Shown: positions 8,900 through 18,485 of the stretch, piece after piece
Layout of the letters: the number at the start of each line of letters is the position of its first letter
Position numbering within the stretch: the first letter of the stretch is position 1
Assembly (NCBI GenBank): GCA_028697885.1
Contig: JAQVER010000025.1
Coordinates: 1-43,086 of the forward strand
Source: Desulfocapsaceae bacterium
Lineage (GTDB): Bacteria; Desulfobacterota; Desulfobulbia; Desulfobulbales; Desulfocapsaceae
Length of the DNA: 43,086 nt
Direction of reading: 5' to 3'
Made by a program: the position numbers and the translations under genes
Notes under the pieces: generated by a model
Database searches by the model: none
The model's input: the letters and a program-made list of their open reading frames with translations, nothing else
What the model was told of the DNA's origin: nothing

Positions 8900-10585
8900 C
8901 TATTCATTATTGGCGACCACACGATTTCGTCCCCCATCTTTGGCTTGGTACAAGGCACGGTCAGCCGATTCGCGCAGGGACTTCATGTCCTTGCATTGCG
9001 GAAAGGCGGCAACACCTCCACTGAAGGTGCAGGAAAACTCAACCTCGCCCGCATGAAAACGTATCTTGGCAAAGTCCTCACGCAACTGATCAATGATCTG
9101 GGCAGCAACCTCCAGCTTAATGCCCTGCAGGATCACCGCGAATTCCTCGCCCCCATAGCGCCCGACGATGTCAGAGTTACGTAAGCGCTGTTGCAGGACG
9201 CGCGCCAGAGCCAGTAAAACCTGGTCACCAACCGGGTGGCCATGAGTGTCGTTCACCGCCTTGAAACGGTCAACATCAATCATGGCAAAGCACAGGCTCG
9301 CTTGCTGGCGGCCGGCATTGGCAATGGCGCTCTCAAGCATCTGGGTGGTCGTGGAGTGGTTAAACAGGCCGGTCAGACTATCGCGCGCCATCAGCATGCG
9401 CAGTGCCCGCATGCGCTCGGCACGAATGGCCACAGCGGCAACCAGGTCCTCCGGCTGGATCGGCTTGGTGAGAAAGCCTTCGGCACCTACCCGCATGGCG
9501 GAAAACTGCTTGCGCTTGTCGGTTTCACTCGACAGGAAGACGATGGGAAGACCGAAATAGTCCGGCACTTGGCGCACCAGTTTAGCCAAGTCACGACCGT
9601 TACATCCTGGCATGTACATATCCATCAGCACCAGATCAGGACGAAACAGATGGAGAACTTCGAGTACCCGCTCCGGCTTGTGCACCTGAAAGGTAATCAT
9701 GTGCGCCTCCTGGAGGATCAGGCTGTGGTAAGCGGCAATGACCGGCTCATCATCCACCACCAGTATTCGGCAAGGCTCGGGCTTCTTCTGTACGGTCAGT
9801 TCATCAATGGTCGTTACCATATCCAGGGCGTTGACGGGTTTGTGGAAATAGGCTTGGCCACCGGCCTGGACGGCGTTCAGCCGTGCCTTAAAATCATTGC
9901 AGGCGGAGATGTATATGACCGGCACCGGATGATCCATTTCACGTTCGATGAGGGCAAGGACATCCGTGCCGTTGACTCCGTTCGGGAAGAAGATGTCCAT
10001 GATGACAAGCGACGGCCGCTTCTCCGTCATCGCCATACGCAGTTCAGCGGGATCGTTGAAAGTAACCGGATGGTAGCCGAAACATTGCAGTTGCGTAGCC
10101 AACTGTTCCACCTGCAGGGGATCGTCGTCGCAAATATAGATCAGCCTGCCTCCGCCACCCTCACTGTCGTCGAGGGGAGCCAATTCAAAGCGCGGGACAT
10201 CATGTTCCTGAGATGACGAGGCGCTTTGCTGGCGTAATGTCTCAGTGTTCAGGACAATTCGGGCCAAGACCTCGGCCAGTTCGTCCCAGAAGGATGCTGA
10301 AACATTGAGAGGCAATTCCAGCAAGCGAGCCGCCAGATGTTCCCCGCTCGCCGCGATGGCACCGAGTTCCTCGAAACCAAAGGAATTACCTGTACCCTTG
10401 ATACTGTGGAGAAAACGATGCAGGTTCGCCGCCGTATCCCTCTGGTTCGGATCATGACGCAAAATGGTAAGATAATGCAGCGCCTCTTCCACGCGCCCGG
10501 GCATTTGTTCAATGAACTGCTCACGCAGTCGGGCTATCTTGCTGCTTAAGGAGGGGCGTTGTTCATTCATGGATATAATACTCAT
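8900..10585 (-). CDS. Diguanylate cyclase response regulator, HPt-REC-REC-GGDEF
   Basis: The likely output of the chemosensory operon: synthesis of cyclic di-GMP from two GTP. The 561 residues contain an N-terminal HPt domain with phosphorylatable H60 (FLHSIKGTGNSFGF). Two receiver domains follow (~146-265, acceptor in VIMDIFFP; ~270-390, acceptor in VLMDMYMP). The C-terminal cyclase has an intact YGGEEF active-site loop. RNSD five residues before it is an RxxD inhibitory I-site, so product feedback is expected. The classic WspR has only REC-GGDEF, so the extra HPt and receiver suggest a multi-step phosphorelay. The gene starts six bases after the cheY stop; an internal ATG six codons in is an alternative start. 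Confidence 0.93.
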   Translation of the reverse strand: MSIISMNEQRPSLSSKIARLREQFIEQMPGRVEEALHYLTILRHDPNQRDTAANLHRFLHSIKGTGNSFGFEELGAIAASGEHLAARLLELPLNVSASFWDELAEVLARIVLNTETLRQQSASSSQEHDVPRFELAPLDDSEGGGGRLIYICDDDPLQVEQLATQLQCFGYHPVTFNDPAELRMAMTEKRPSLVIMDIFFPNGVNGTDVLALIEREMDHPVPVIYISACNDFKARLNAVQAGGQAYFHKPVNALDMVTTIDELTVQKKPEPCRILVVDDEPVIAAYHSLILQEAHMITFQVHKPERVLEVLHLFRPDLVLMDMYMPGCNGRDLAKLVRQVPDYFGLPIVFLSSETDKRKQFSAMRVGAEGFLTKPIQPEDLVAAVAIRAERMRALRMLMARDSLTGLFNHSTTTQMLESAIANAGRQQASLCFAMIDVDRFKAVNDTHGHPVGDQVLLALARVLQQRLRNSDIVGRYGGEEFAVILQGIKLEVAAQIIDQLREDFAKIRFHAGEVEFSCTFSGGVAAFPQCKDMKSLRESADRALYQAKDGGRNRVVANNE

Positions 10586-10591
10586 GTCGTT

Positions 10592-10951
10592 TCAGCATCG
10601 GGACAGGACTTCGTTTATCACCTGAGGCAGTATTTCTTCCAGACTGAAGTCCTTGAACAGACAGGCATCAAGTTTCGGTTCCTGTGCCTGCAGGCCCTCC
10701 GGATCATCGCCGGTGAGGAGAATGAAGGGTAAGGTAACCCCTTGGCTGCGCAGTTCCCGGAACAAATCGATACCGCTTATCAGGGGCATGTTCATATCGC
10801 TGATCACCAGATCGCAGCTGCTCTTGCCCGCCAGTATTTCCATTGCCTCCATACCGTTTTCGGCCAACTGACAATTGTACCCCTGATCTTCCAGTACAGC
10901 TACGGTCATCTCCCTCGAGAAAGGATCATCATCTACTACCAGGACATGCAT
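10592..10951 (-). CDS. cheY: Single-domain response regulator (CheY-like)
   Basis: A stand-alone receiver domain of 119 residues. The start chosen is the ATG with a strong GGAGGT site seven bases upstream; a longer in-frame version beginning at 11008 has no such site and only adds a non-conserved tail. The acidic pocket is VLVVDDDP, the phosphoacceptor is in LVISDMNMPLISG, and FILLTG carries the conserved Thr. The usual conserved lysine after the last strand is present as CLFKDFS. It sits between cheA and the diguanylate cyclase gene, so it may compete for or relay phosphate from CheA. There is no flagellar motor gene in the window. Confidence 0.9.
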   Translation of the reverse strand: MHVLVVDDDPFSREMTVAVLEDQGYNCQLAENGMEAMEILAGKSSCDLVISDMNMPLISGIDLFRELRSQGVTLPFILLTGDDPEGLQAQEPKLDACLFKDFSLEEILPQVINEVLSRC

Positions 10952-11014
10952 TATGTTTACCTCCACTATTTTTTCCGTCGGGCTGAACATGCTCACCCGA
11001 TGGCTCACAATTTT

Positions 11015-13228
11015 TTATCCAAGCAAACTTCGCAGGGTATCCACCAGACTGCTTTGATCAAAATCACCCTTGACAATATAGGCATCGGCACCCACCTCAA
11101 TGCCCCGCCGTTTGTCTTCTTCCTTTTCCCGCGAAGTAATAATGACGATGGGTGTGTCGCGGTATTTTTCCTCCTGGCGCAGCATTGAGGTCAGGGTAAA
11201 ACCATCCATAGTGGGCATCTCCACATCGGTGAGAACAGCGTCGAATGTTCCGGCGCGGGCCTGCTGCAGGCCATCCATACCGTCCTCGGCAAGGGTGACG
11301 TGATAGCCCCATGCCTCGAGGACATCCTTTTCGATCTCCCGCGTATTGAACGAGTCATCCACCACCAGAATCCTGTATGCAGCTCCCCCTGCATTTGCAT
11401 GAGAGGCAGCCTCCGTACGCGAGGCCTGACCCCGCATCTGGCGCGCCAGTTCCAGCAACGCCGGCGCATGCAGCACACTTACCAATTCGTTCCTGCCGGT
11501 AATAACCATGCCGGAAACCATGGTCAGCCGTCGCATATGCTCAGGCAGCGGTTTGATCACCATGTCGCGCTCGTCGAGCAGATCATCCACTGCCAGCGCC
11601 AGTTTTTCGTTACGTACCCGCACCACCACCAGCAACATGCCATGATCAAATGTTCCTGCCTGAGAACGGGTAGTTTTCACCAGACGTTTTGGAGCATGGA
11701 GCAGATCAGCCAACAGCACAACCGGCACAAATTCATTACGGATAATTACCGCGTTACGCTCCACAACAGTGAGCATTTCTTCATGCGGCACCCGAATCAA
11801 TTCATCCACATATTGGGCAGTGAACCCAAAAGGCAGGCCATTGACCTCAACCAGCAACACACGCATTACTGCCAGCGACAACGGTAGACGCAGGGCGAAG
11901 GTGGTGCCCACTCCCAAGCGGGTTTCGACCGTCACCTCGCCTTGCAGATCATCAACGATGTTCTGTTTGACCACATCCATACCGACGCCACGTCCGGAGA
12001 TATCGGTGATGATGGCGCTGGTGCTGAAGCCGGGCCGGAATATCAAATCGACCACTGCCTGATCGCTCAGGCCGGCCGCCTGTTCGGCACTGATAAATCC
12101 CTTGCGCACTGCCTTTTCACGGATAACTTCAACCGGCACACCACCGCCATCATCAGCCACCTCGATTACCACCCACCCACCGTCCTGGCGTGCCGAGAGG
12201 GTGACGTGTCCTTGCGAAGACTTGCCGGCAGCCAGGCGCACAGCAGACGTTTCCAGACCGTGGTCGATGGCATTGCGCAACAAATGGACGATGGGATCAC
12301 TGAGTTTGTCGATCATTTGCCGGTCGAGCTCAATCTCTGCACCGCTCACCGCACACTCCACTTCTTTACCGACGGAATGCGCCAGATCGCGCACCACGCG
12401 TCCGGCCGAATCGAAGACCATGGCGAGCGGCAGCATGCGCATGATTAATGCCTTGTCATGCAGCTCATCCATCAACAATTCCTGATTCTGCACGTCATCG
12501 CGCAGGGTCTGTCCAAAATGATGCAATCGCGCCCGATGCTGCTCCCAGTGTTGCGGCGAGGCATCGCTCTCGAGCAGGCGGAGGTCAAGCAGACGCTGGC
12601 GCAGGGTAGCATGACTGGAAACCACCTCGCCCATTAATTTGATCAGCTCGTCGAGCTTGGCAAGACGCACCCGTACCGTATCAGACGTGCTCAACTTAGC
12701 CTGGGCCGGAGGCGCCGATGTGGCAGCAGGCGGAGCAGGTGTGGCCAAGGGAGGAGAAGTCGGCTCAGCAGTCAATTGCCTTCCATCACTTGCCAAGTCT
12801 ATGCTTGGCGGTGGAATCACTACGGCTGACACCTCCCCTGTCGCCGCTTGCGCCAGACTGGCACATAATGCCTCGTCGACAGGTGGCAAAGCAGCACCAT
12901 CACCACTTTTTGCCAGGCATTCGACCATCCCGGCGATGGCATCCACGCCCCGGTACAACAAGGTGCCAAGTTCCGGTCTGTAATTGAGGCTGCCGTCGCG
13001 CAGGGCACCGAGGACATCTTCCAGTTTGTGAGCAGTTTCTGTGATGGCACTCAGCTTAAGCATCCGTGACGAACCCTTGATGGTATGGGCCGAACGGAAA
13101 ATTGCATTGATGTTTTCGCTATCAACGCTATCGCGGTTCATCGCGTCCAGACCTTCGCCCAGCCGTTTGATATGTTCGCGGGCTTCTTCAACGAAGCGAG
13201 AAATAAATTTTTTGATATCAAGTGCCAT
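11015..13228 (-). CDS. cheA: Chemotaxis-type histidine kinase CheA with C-terminal receiver
   Basis: The central kinase of the chemosensory array. The 737 residues contain an HPt domain with phosphorylated H48 (FRSAHTIKGSSRML), then a Pro/Ala-rich linker in place of a clear CheY-binding P2 domain. Next come the dimerization segment, an ATPase domain (HLLRNAIDHGLE; EVADDGGGV; ISGRGVGMDVV), a CheW-like domain (ALRLPLSLAVMRVLLVEV) and a fused receiver (RILVVDDSFNTRE; AVLTDVEMPTMDG). The hybrid CheA-REC layout without P2 is typical of WspE and FrzE-type alternative systems, not flagellar CheA. It starts six bases after the cheR stop codon. Confidence 0.95.
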   Translation of the reverse strand: MALDIKKFISRFVEEAREHIKRLGEGLDAMNRDSVDSENINAIFRSAHTIKGSSRMLKLSAITETAHKLEDVLGALRDGSLNYRPELGTLLYRGVDAIAGMVECLAKSGDGAALPPVDEALCASLAQAATGEVSAVVIPPPSIDLASDGRQLTAEPTSPPLATPAPPAATSAPPAQAKLSTSDTVRVRLAKLDELIKLMGEVVSSHATLRQRLLDLRLLESDASPQHWEQHRARLHHFGQTLRDDVQNQELLMDELHDKALIMRMLPLAMVFDSAGRVVRDLAHSVGKEVECAVSGAEIELDRQMIDKLSDPIVHLLRNAIDHGLETSAVRLAAGKSSQGHVTLSARQDGGWVVIEVADDGGGVPVEVIREKAVRKGFISAEQAAGLSDQAVVDLIFRPGFSTSAIITDISGRGVGMDVVKQNIVDDLQGEVTVETRLGVGTTFALRLPLSLAVMRVLLVEVNGLPFGFTAQYVDELIRVPHEEMLTVVERNAVIIRNEFVPVVLLADLLHAPKRLVKTTRSQAGTFDHGMLLVVVRVRNEKLALAVDDLLDERDMVIKPLPEHMRRLTMVSGMVITGRNELVSVLHAPALLELARQMRGQASRTEAASHANAGGAAYRILVVDDSFNTREIEKDVLEAWGYHVTLAEDGMDGLQQARAGTFDAVLTDVEMPTMDGFTLTSMLRQEEKYRDTPIVIITSREKEEDKRRGIEVGADAYIVKGDFDQSSLVDTLRSLLG

Positions 13229-13234
13229 GCCGGG

Positions 13235-14752
13235 TTAATTCCGCCTTGCTATACGTTGTTGGTCGCCCAATTTGCCAAGCTGGTGTTCACACAGGAAACG
13301 CAACTCAGAATGCACGACTGCCAAAGGCAGCACTTTAATACCGTGGTCCGGCACAGCCTCTAGAGACAGTAACTGCAAGACCCCTCGATATTCGCGCCTG
13401 GCCTTATCAGACTCGCCGCCAGCCCGGTACAGATCGGCCAGATAATATCGCGCCAGCCAGCATTCATGACGGGCATAAACCGCCTGTTTGAACCAGCTTA
13501 CAGCCTCCTTAACAAGATCACGCCACTTGGCGGCAAGGCCGAGCAGAACAAAGGCATCGATCGACCAGGGATCGGTTTCCAGCGCTTGTCGGGCACTGGC
13601 TTCTGCCTGTTCAAATTCCTTGCGGTTGAACTGGATATGCGCCCTTAACAGTAGCAAGGATGCTTCTCCTGGTTTTTGTTCGAGTAGCATGGCGATCAGA
13701 GCCATCGCCTCATCATAACGCTTTTCGCAACAGTATTGTTGTACCTCCTCAATGCTGAAGCAAGGATTGGACGGTTCTACTAACGGCGCCACACATTCCT
13801 CTGGCGGCAAGGAAGGGACAACAGGAGGGCTACATTGCACGGAAGGCAGCTCCGCAATATAACTCTGCTCTGCCACGGCCACTGTCGACGGCACATACCT
13901 GGAAAAATCGAATACCGGTACTCCTGCCGGAACAGGAGCAGAAATCTGACCCTTGGAAAAATAAAACAACCCGTCTTCCTCGATCAAAGAAAGGACGCCG
14001 AGATCATTGGCAATGGTTTCAGCGGTACCGATCACCAGATAGCCAGTATTTTTCAAGAGTGAGGCCAGATTCTGCTGAATGATCCGACGCGTCGGCGTAT
14101 CGAAATAAATCGAGACGTTGCGAAAAAAAATGATATCGCAACCATGCAACGCCGCTGGAAATTCCTCGGCGAACAGATTCATTTCCAGGAATTCAACCCG
14201 GTTGCGGATCTTATCCTTGAGGCGATAGGCCCAGCCATCGTGGTCGAAATAGCGTGCCTTGATCTCAGTTGCCACACCACGAAACGAAAACTCGTTATAA
14301 CACCCTGAGCGCGCCTTGGCCAGGGCCTGAGTGTCGATGTCGCCCCCGATGAAGGAGAAAAGAGATGACACGTCATCACCATATTTCTCGCACAAGGCCA
14401 TGACGAGAGAAAAAGGCTCTTCGCCGGATGAGCAACCGGCGCTCAGGATCCGCAGGGGCTGACTATCTTCGCGTTGCATCAGCAGACGCGGCACCAGGCG
14501 CTCGGTCAGCAGATGCAACTGCTCAATTTCTCGAAAAAAATATGTTTCGTTGATGGTGAGCAGATTGACCAGATCCTGGAACTCATCGCTGCTCTCTTGA
14601 AGATGGAAATAATATTCAGCACTGTTTCCGAACTTCGTAACAATGAGGCGCTGCGCCAATACCGTCGCAAGTTTTTCCTCACCCAGGCCTTCGAGAATCA
14701 AGCCGCAGCGCTGTTTTATCAGCTTTTTAAATGGTTCCAGATCCATGGTCAT
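13235..14752 (-). CDS. cheR: CheR methyltransferase with C-terminal TPR repeats (WspC-like)
   Basis: Methylates glutamates on the chemoreceptor using S-adenosylmethionine. The 505 residues start with the CheR N-terminal helical domain, then the SAM-binding methyltransferase fold (RILSAGCSSGEEPFSLVMAL; DIIFFRNVSIYFDTPTRR; TGYLVIGTAETI). After a Pro/Val-rich linker the C-terminal third holds TPR-type helices (EASLLLLRAHIQFNRKEFEQ and following segments). TPR-bearing CheR proteins are the hallmark of Wsp-type pathways. In NVSIYF the usual Asn-Val preceding the catalytic region is retained. It overlaps the cheB stop codon by four bases. Confidence 0.93.
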   Translation of the reverse strand: MTMDLEPFKKLIKQRCGLILEGLGEEKLATVLAQRLIVTKFGNSAEYYFHLQESSDEFQDLVNLLTINETYFFREIEQLHLLTERLVPRLLMQREDSQPLRILSAGCSSGEEPFSLVMALCEKYGDDVSSLFSFIGGDIDTQALAKARSGCYNEFSFRGVATEIKARYFDHDGWAYRLKDKIRNRVEFLEMNLFAEEFPAALHGCDIIFFRNVSIYFDTPTRRIIQQNLASLLKNTGYLVIGTAETIANDLGVLSLIEEDGLFYFSKGQISAPVPAGVPVFDFSRYVPSTVAVAEQSYIAELPSVQCSPPVVPSLPPEECVAPLVEPSNPCFSIEEVQQYCCEKRYDEAMALIAMLLEQKPGEASLLLLRAHIQFNRKEFEQAEASARQALETDPWSIDAFVLLGLAAKWRDLVKEAVSWFKQAVYARHECWLARYYLADLYRAGGESDKARREYRGVLQLLSLEAVPDHGIKVLPLAVVHSELRFLCEHQLGKLGDQQRIARRN

Positions 14753-15825
14753 TGCTGATTCGTAACATTGAAGGTAGACGCAATCTCGATCATTTCCCGG
14801 GCGATTGCACCGGCAGGCAGAACCTTTTGCACGCTCCCGCTATCAATGGCTACCTTGTTCATGCCAAAAATCACCGAACTGGTTTCATCTTGAGCCAGCG
14901 TGACACCGCCCGCCTTACGGATACTCGCAATTCCCTGGGCGCCATCGCTTCCCATGCCGGTAAGGATGATGCCGACACTCTGGCAGCCGTAGACCTCGGC
15001 CACACCATTGAGCAGAGCATTGCAACTGGGATGATAAATTGCCGCCGATAGTTGTTCCTGCAGGGCGATACGGCGCGATGGCGTAACCACAAGGTTGGCT
15101 TCCGATGGCGAGACATAAACCACCCCCGGCAGGATAAGATCACCTTCCTCCGCCAGACGCACACGCAGCTTGCACAAACTGGCCAGCCAGTCGGCCATGC
15201 CGCCGGCAAAACCGGCGGAGATATGCTGCGAAACCAGTATCGGGCAAGGAAAATCAGCGGGAAGCTGGGCCAGAACCAGCGCCAGAGCCTGTGGCCCCCC
15301 GATAGATGAGGCGATGGCAAAGATTCGTGAATAACCAACGGAAACATGATCAGGTGACACCGGCAGGGGTGGCTGCATGGCGAGAGGTTGTAACGCACAG
15401 ACGGCATCCTTACCTTTCAGGCGCGACCGCATGTGGGTAATAACCGATACGCCAGCCAACATCTTCACCTTGGCCACGAATTCGGAGGCCGCCTTGGCAT
15501 CGTATTCCGGTTTGCCAATCACCTCCAGCGCCCCGCGAGCAACCGCCTCGTAGGCATTGTGGGCATCAGCGACACTGCTCACCACCAGAATCGGCACGGC
15601 CCTGGTCGTCATGATTTCCTCAATGGCCTGCATGCCGTTCATCACCGGCATTTCAAGATCCATGGTCATCAAATTTGGCTTCAACTCGTGCGCCAGCTTG
15701 ACCGCTTCCCGGCCATTAGCCGCTTCTCCGACAATCTCAATATCCTCGTCGTCTTCCAGGAAGGAACGCAGCAGGCCTCGCATCAGGCTACTGTCATCGA
15801 CCAATACTACTCTGATTTTTCCCAT
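14749..15825 (-). CDS. cheB: Chemoreceptor glutamate methylesterase CheB
   Basis: Removes methyl groups from the receptor when phosphorylated by CheA. The N-terminal receiver (RVVLVDDSSLMRG; LMTMDLEMPVMNG) is joined to the methylesterase domain, whose Ser-His-Asp triad sits in IASSIGGPQAL, LVSQHISAGF and GMGSDGAQG. I start at the ATG giving MGKIRVVLVDDS (358 residues). A longer in-frame version reaching 15870 would add a non-conserved tail overlapping the end of the MCP gene. It begins 25 bp after the MCP stop and is coupled to cheR downstream. Confidence 0.94.
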   Translation of the reverse strand: MGKIRVVLVDDSSLMRGLLRSFLEDDEDIEIVGEAANGREAVKLAHELKPNLMTMDLEMPVMNGMQAIEEIMTTRAVPILVVSSVADAHNAYEAVARGALEVIGKPEYDAKAASEFVAKVKMLAGVSVITHMRSRLKGKDAVCALQPLAMQPPLPVSPDHVSVGYSRIFAIASSIGGPQALALVLAQLPADFPCPILVSQHISAGFAGGMADWLASLCKLRVRLAEEGDLILPGVVYVSPSEANLVVTPSRRIALQEQLSAAIYHPSCNALLNGVAEVYGCQSVGIILTGMGSDGAQGIASIRKAGGVTLAQDETSSVIFGMNKVAIDSGSVQKVLPAGAIAREMIEIASTFNVTNQQ

Positions 15826-15850
15826 GTCGGATTCCCCGGAGGAACGCAGC

Positions 15851-17581
15851 CTAGTCTTGCTTATCGGCAAGTTTGAACTGTTGTACCGTTTTGCTCAGTT
15901 CGGCAGACATGGCGGTCATATCATGACTGATCTGAGAAATACTGCCAATGGACTGTGCGGCATGGGAACTGGCGGTAACAATCTCGCGCAACGCAACCAC
16001 CACTTGGTTACTGGCTGTTTTTTGCTGTTGCGTGGAGAGGGAAATCTGCTGGGCCGCACTGGACGTTTGGCTGGCAGCATTGACCAAGTCATCAAGGCTG
16101 TGTGCCGTCGAGGTGCTGGCCTCCATGCCGGAGGCAATGACAGAACCGCCCTTTTCCGATGTAATCACCAGACGACTGATGGAATCCTGAATTTCCTGAA
16201 TCTTGGCCTCGATCTCGCCGGTGGAATCGGTGACGCTGTCAGCAAGACGGCGGATTTCACTGGCAACCACACTAAAGCGCTTACCGGCTTCACCGGCGCT
16301 TGAGGCCTCCAGTGCGGCGTTGAAGGCAATCAACTTGGTCTGGTCGGCAATGACCTTGATGATTTCCATTACCTTGCTGATTTGCTTGGACTTGGCACCA
16401 AGCTCGACGATCTCTTGCAGACTATGCTGGTTGTCGGTGCGGATATCTCCCATTCGAACAAGTACCATCTGCATTGCCTCGGAACCACGCTTGCTGCTTT
16501 CCCATGTCTGATTGGCGATATCCACCACCGACTTGGAGTGTTCGGCGATTTGTGTGGAGGAAGCAGACAATTCTTCCATGGTCGAGGTGATTTCGGCCAC
16601 AGAGGAAGACATTTCCGAGGAAATGGCAACCTGATTTTCCACCGCGCCGGCAATGTCCGTTGCCGCACCATGCACCGTCACAGCATGGTCGCCAATATTG
16701 GAAGCCAGTTCATAGAGTTGACGACGCATTTCACGAGCAGCTTCCGCGAGTTCACCTATTTCGTCGTTTCGATTTTCTGTCAGATGCTGGCCCAGGTTGC
16801 CGTCAGCAATAGCCTTAACGAAGCGGACAAGTCGCAGGATAGGATTACAGATATTCCGTATGACATAAAAAATCGCAGCGACGGCAATAACCAAAAGCAC
16901 GACCAGATTCATGATCAATATTTTAGTAACAACCTCTCTGAAGATACGGGCGGAAGCCTCCTTTTTTACAGCGACAGCTGTATCAATGGAATCAATATAG
17001 ACACCTGTCCCCACGATCCACCCCCAAGGCTCAATTTGTTTGACAAACGAAAGTTTGGGTTGCGGCTCATTTTTGCCGTCCTTATTCGGTTTAGGCCACA
17101 GATAATCAACATACCCCTGCCCATCTTTGGCGCAGACCTCAACAAAGGCCTGAAAAAGGTTCTGGCCTTTACCCAAAGCACAATCGTATATGGGGTTATC
17201 CATTTTTTTCCCATTGAGGGCCGGTTGGATCGGATGCATGACCATGGAGGGAATTGGAAGAGAGGTGTCATTGACCCAAAAATAGCCCACCCCATTATCG
17301 TAACGAAGCTTGGACAGCAGGTCAAGCGCCCGATTCTTCGCCTCAGCTTCACTTAACTGACCTGATTTGACCAGTTCCTGGGTTGCCAATATCACACCTT
17401 CAGCAACATCTACCTGATTCTTCAAAGAGAGTTTAGTCGCCTCAAGTTTATTCGCCCTGAATGTCTCCAAGTCTTTCAAGGCATAGGACTGCAGCAGCGG
17501 ATAGGTTACCAGGGCAGAAAGCAATGCAAGCACAGAAAGGGCCGTGACCAGCAACAAGGTGAGTTTCCAACTAAGTTTCAT
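15851..17581 (-). CDS. Methyl-accepting chemotaxis protein with Cache_2 sensor domain
   Basis: The receptor of the chemosensory operon and its first gene. The 576-residue product has a transmembrane helix near residues 8-30 and a periplasmic single-Cache (sCache_2) domain containing YDNGVGYFWVND, MVMHPIQPALNGK and EPWGWIVGTGVYID. A second transmembrane helix (~220-240) is followed by a HAMP domain and a long cytoplasmic signalling coiled coil with the hairpin tip core around ADQTKLIAFNAALEASSAGE. sCache_2 receptors usually bind small organic acids; the actual ligand is not predictable. A GAGGAAA ribosome-binding site precedes the ATG. The operon promoter should lie in 17582-17816, but no convincing consensus was found there. 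Confidence 0.94.
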   Translation of the reverse strand: MKLSWKLTLLLVTALSVLALLSALVTYPLLQSYALKDLETFRANKLEATKLSLKNQVDVAEGVILATQELVKSGQLSEAEAKNRALDLLSKLRYDNGVGYFWVNDTSLPIPSMVMHPIQPALNGKKMDNPIYDCALGKGQNLFQAFVEVCAKDGQGYVDYLWPKPNKDGKNEPQPKLSFVKQIEPWGWIVGTGVYIDSIDTAVAVKKEASARIFREVVTKILIMNLVVLLVIAVAAIFYVIRNICNPILRLVRFVKAIADGNLGQHLTENRNDEIGELAEAAREMRRQLYELASNIGDHAVTVHGAATDIAGAVENQVAISSEMSSSVAEITSTMEELSASSTQIAEHSKSVVDIANQTWESSKRGSEAMQMVLVRMGDIRTDNQHSLQEIVELGAKSKQISKVMEIIKVIADQTKLIAFNAALEASSAGEAGKRFSVVASEIRRLADSVTDSTGEIEAKIQEIQDSISRLVITSEKGGSVIASGMEASTSTAHSLDDLVNAASQTSSAAQQISLSTQQQKTASNQVVVALREIVTASSHAAQSIGSISQISHDMTAMSAELSKTVQQFKLADKQD

Positions 17582-17816
17582 CAGGTTTCCTCTTTTTCAT
17601 TAAAAAACAGACAGTAGCCACTGAACCATAAAATATTAGCCACAGCGTATTACGTGTAGACTTTTATTGGAAGGGAAAAAAAAGGTGGGATAAAATAATA
17701 TGTGTAAATAGCCATGCATGGCAACCTTGTAGAGATTCCACCTTTTGAGATGAGTCCACAGAACTCTATTATATAAGCTACTGGATCGTCTGCTGGCAAC
17801 TTGCTCCGAAAGACTC

Positions 17817-18401
17817 CTAGAGACCTTCCGCCGGAGCCGTAATCCGACGTTCCATCTCAAACTGATCAATAGCTGACTTGACCATCCGGAACAGTTCACG
17901 ATAATAAAGTTTATTGTGACTCTTCACATACTGGTAAATGGTTTTACGCAGGGCATCTTCGTCCAGCCCCTGATACTTTGCCACTGCCGGACCAAAAACT
18001 TCACTCTTCCAGTCAGGCTCCCACTCAATTTGTATAGACCGGCAATACTGATAATCTGCCATGGCCTCATTGATCATGGCGTCACGCAGATGTTCCGCCT
18101 CATGCATCTGAGTTTTCACCTTCAGCTGTGACCCTTTTCTCTTGCTCAAGAAATCATAGATGGCGTCCATGGATGGACCTTGACGCAAGAGCTTGGCCAG
18201 ATGTTTCACCTGCCGTTTACGCGCGCCCCCACTTAAACCCCGAATTGTCTTTATCTCTTCCTTGACCTCACTCTCCCCGGGAAAAACCTTCAGATCTTTA
18301 TCGGTGAGTTCCGCCAACTCCTGCGCCACATCCTCACTCCGCTTAAATCTCCGTTTCTGTTCAGATCTGCTGATTATCTCATCCATATACTCTTGTCCCA
18401 T
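17817..18401 (-). CDS. darP: DarP/YjgA family (DUF615) 50S ribosome assembly-associated protein
   Basis: A 194-residue basic protein of the DUF615 family. The E. coli member YjgA/DarP associates with late 50S ribosomal precursors. The diagnostic pattern is seen: SRSEQKRRFKRSEDVAQELA with a ELTDKDL and FPGESEVKEEI stretch, then RKRQVKHLAKLLRQ and a C-terminal basic helical region. Length matches the family. No strong ribosome-binding site precedes the first ATG; an ATG five codons further is an alternative. It stands alone, separated from the PPC gene by an inverted repeat at 18486-18517. Confidence 0.85.
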   Translation of the reverse strand: MGQEYMDEIISRSEQKRRFKRSEDVAQELAELTDKDLKVFPGESEVKEEIKTIRGLSGGARKRQVKHLAKLLRQGPSMDAIYDFLSKRKGSQLKVKTQMHEAEHLRDAMINEAMADYQYCRSIQIEWEPDWKSEVFGPAVAKYQGLDEDALRKTIYQYVKSHNKLYYRELFRMVKSAIDQFEMERRITAPAEGL

Positions 18402-18485
18402 TTTGACATAAAAAAACTGCTTAGAAGCAACTCAAACCGTTATAAACAACATGGCCATCTGAGTAACCGAAACGGCATAAGGAAA

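Noticed and set aside
9236..10216. 326-codon plus-strand frame inside the diguanylate cyclase gene
   Set aside because: Antisense shadow; the minus-strand gene has intact domain motifs over the whole stretch.
15826..15870. Longer CheB N terminus overlapping the MCP gene
   Set aside because: The receiver domain starts at MGKIRVVLVDDS; the added residues are not conserved-looking.
16382..17356. 324-codon plus-strand frame inside the MCP gene
   Set aside because: Antisense shadow of the receptor coding sequence; composition is not protein-family-like.
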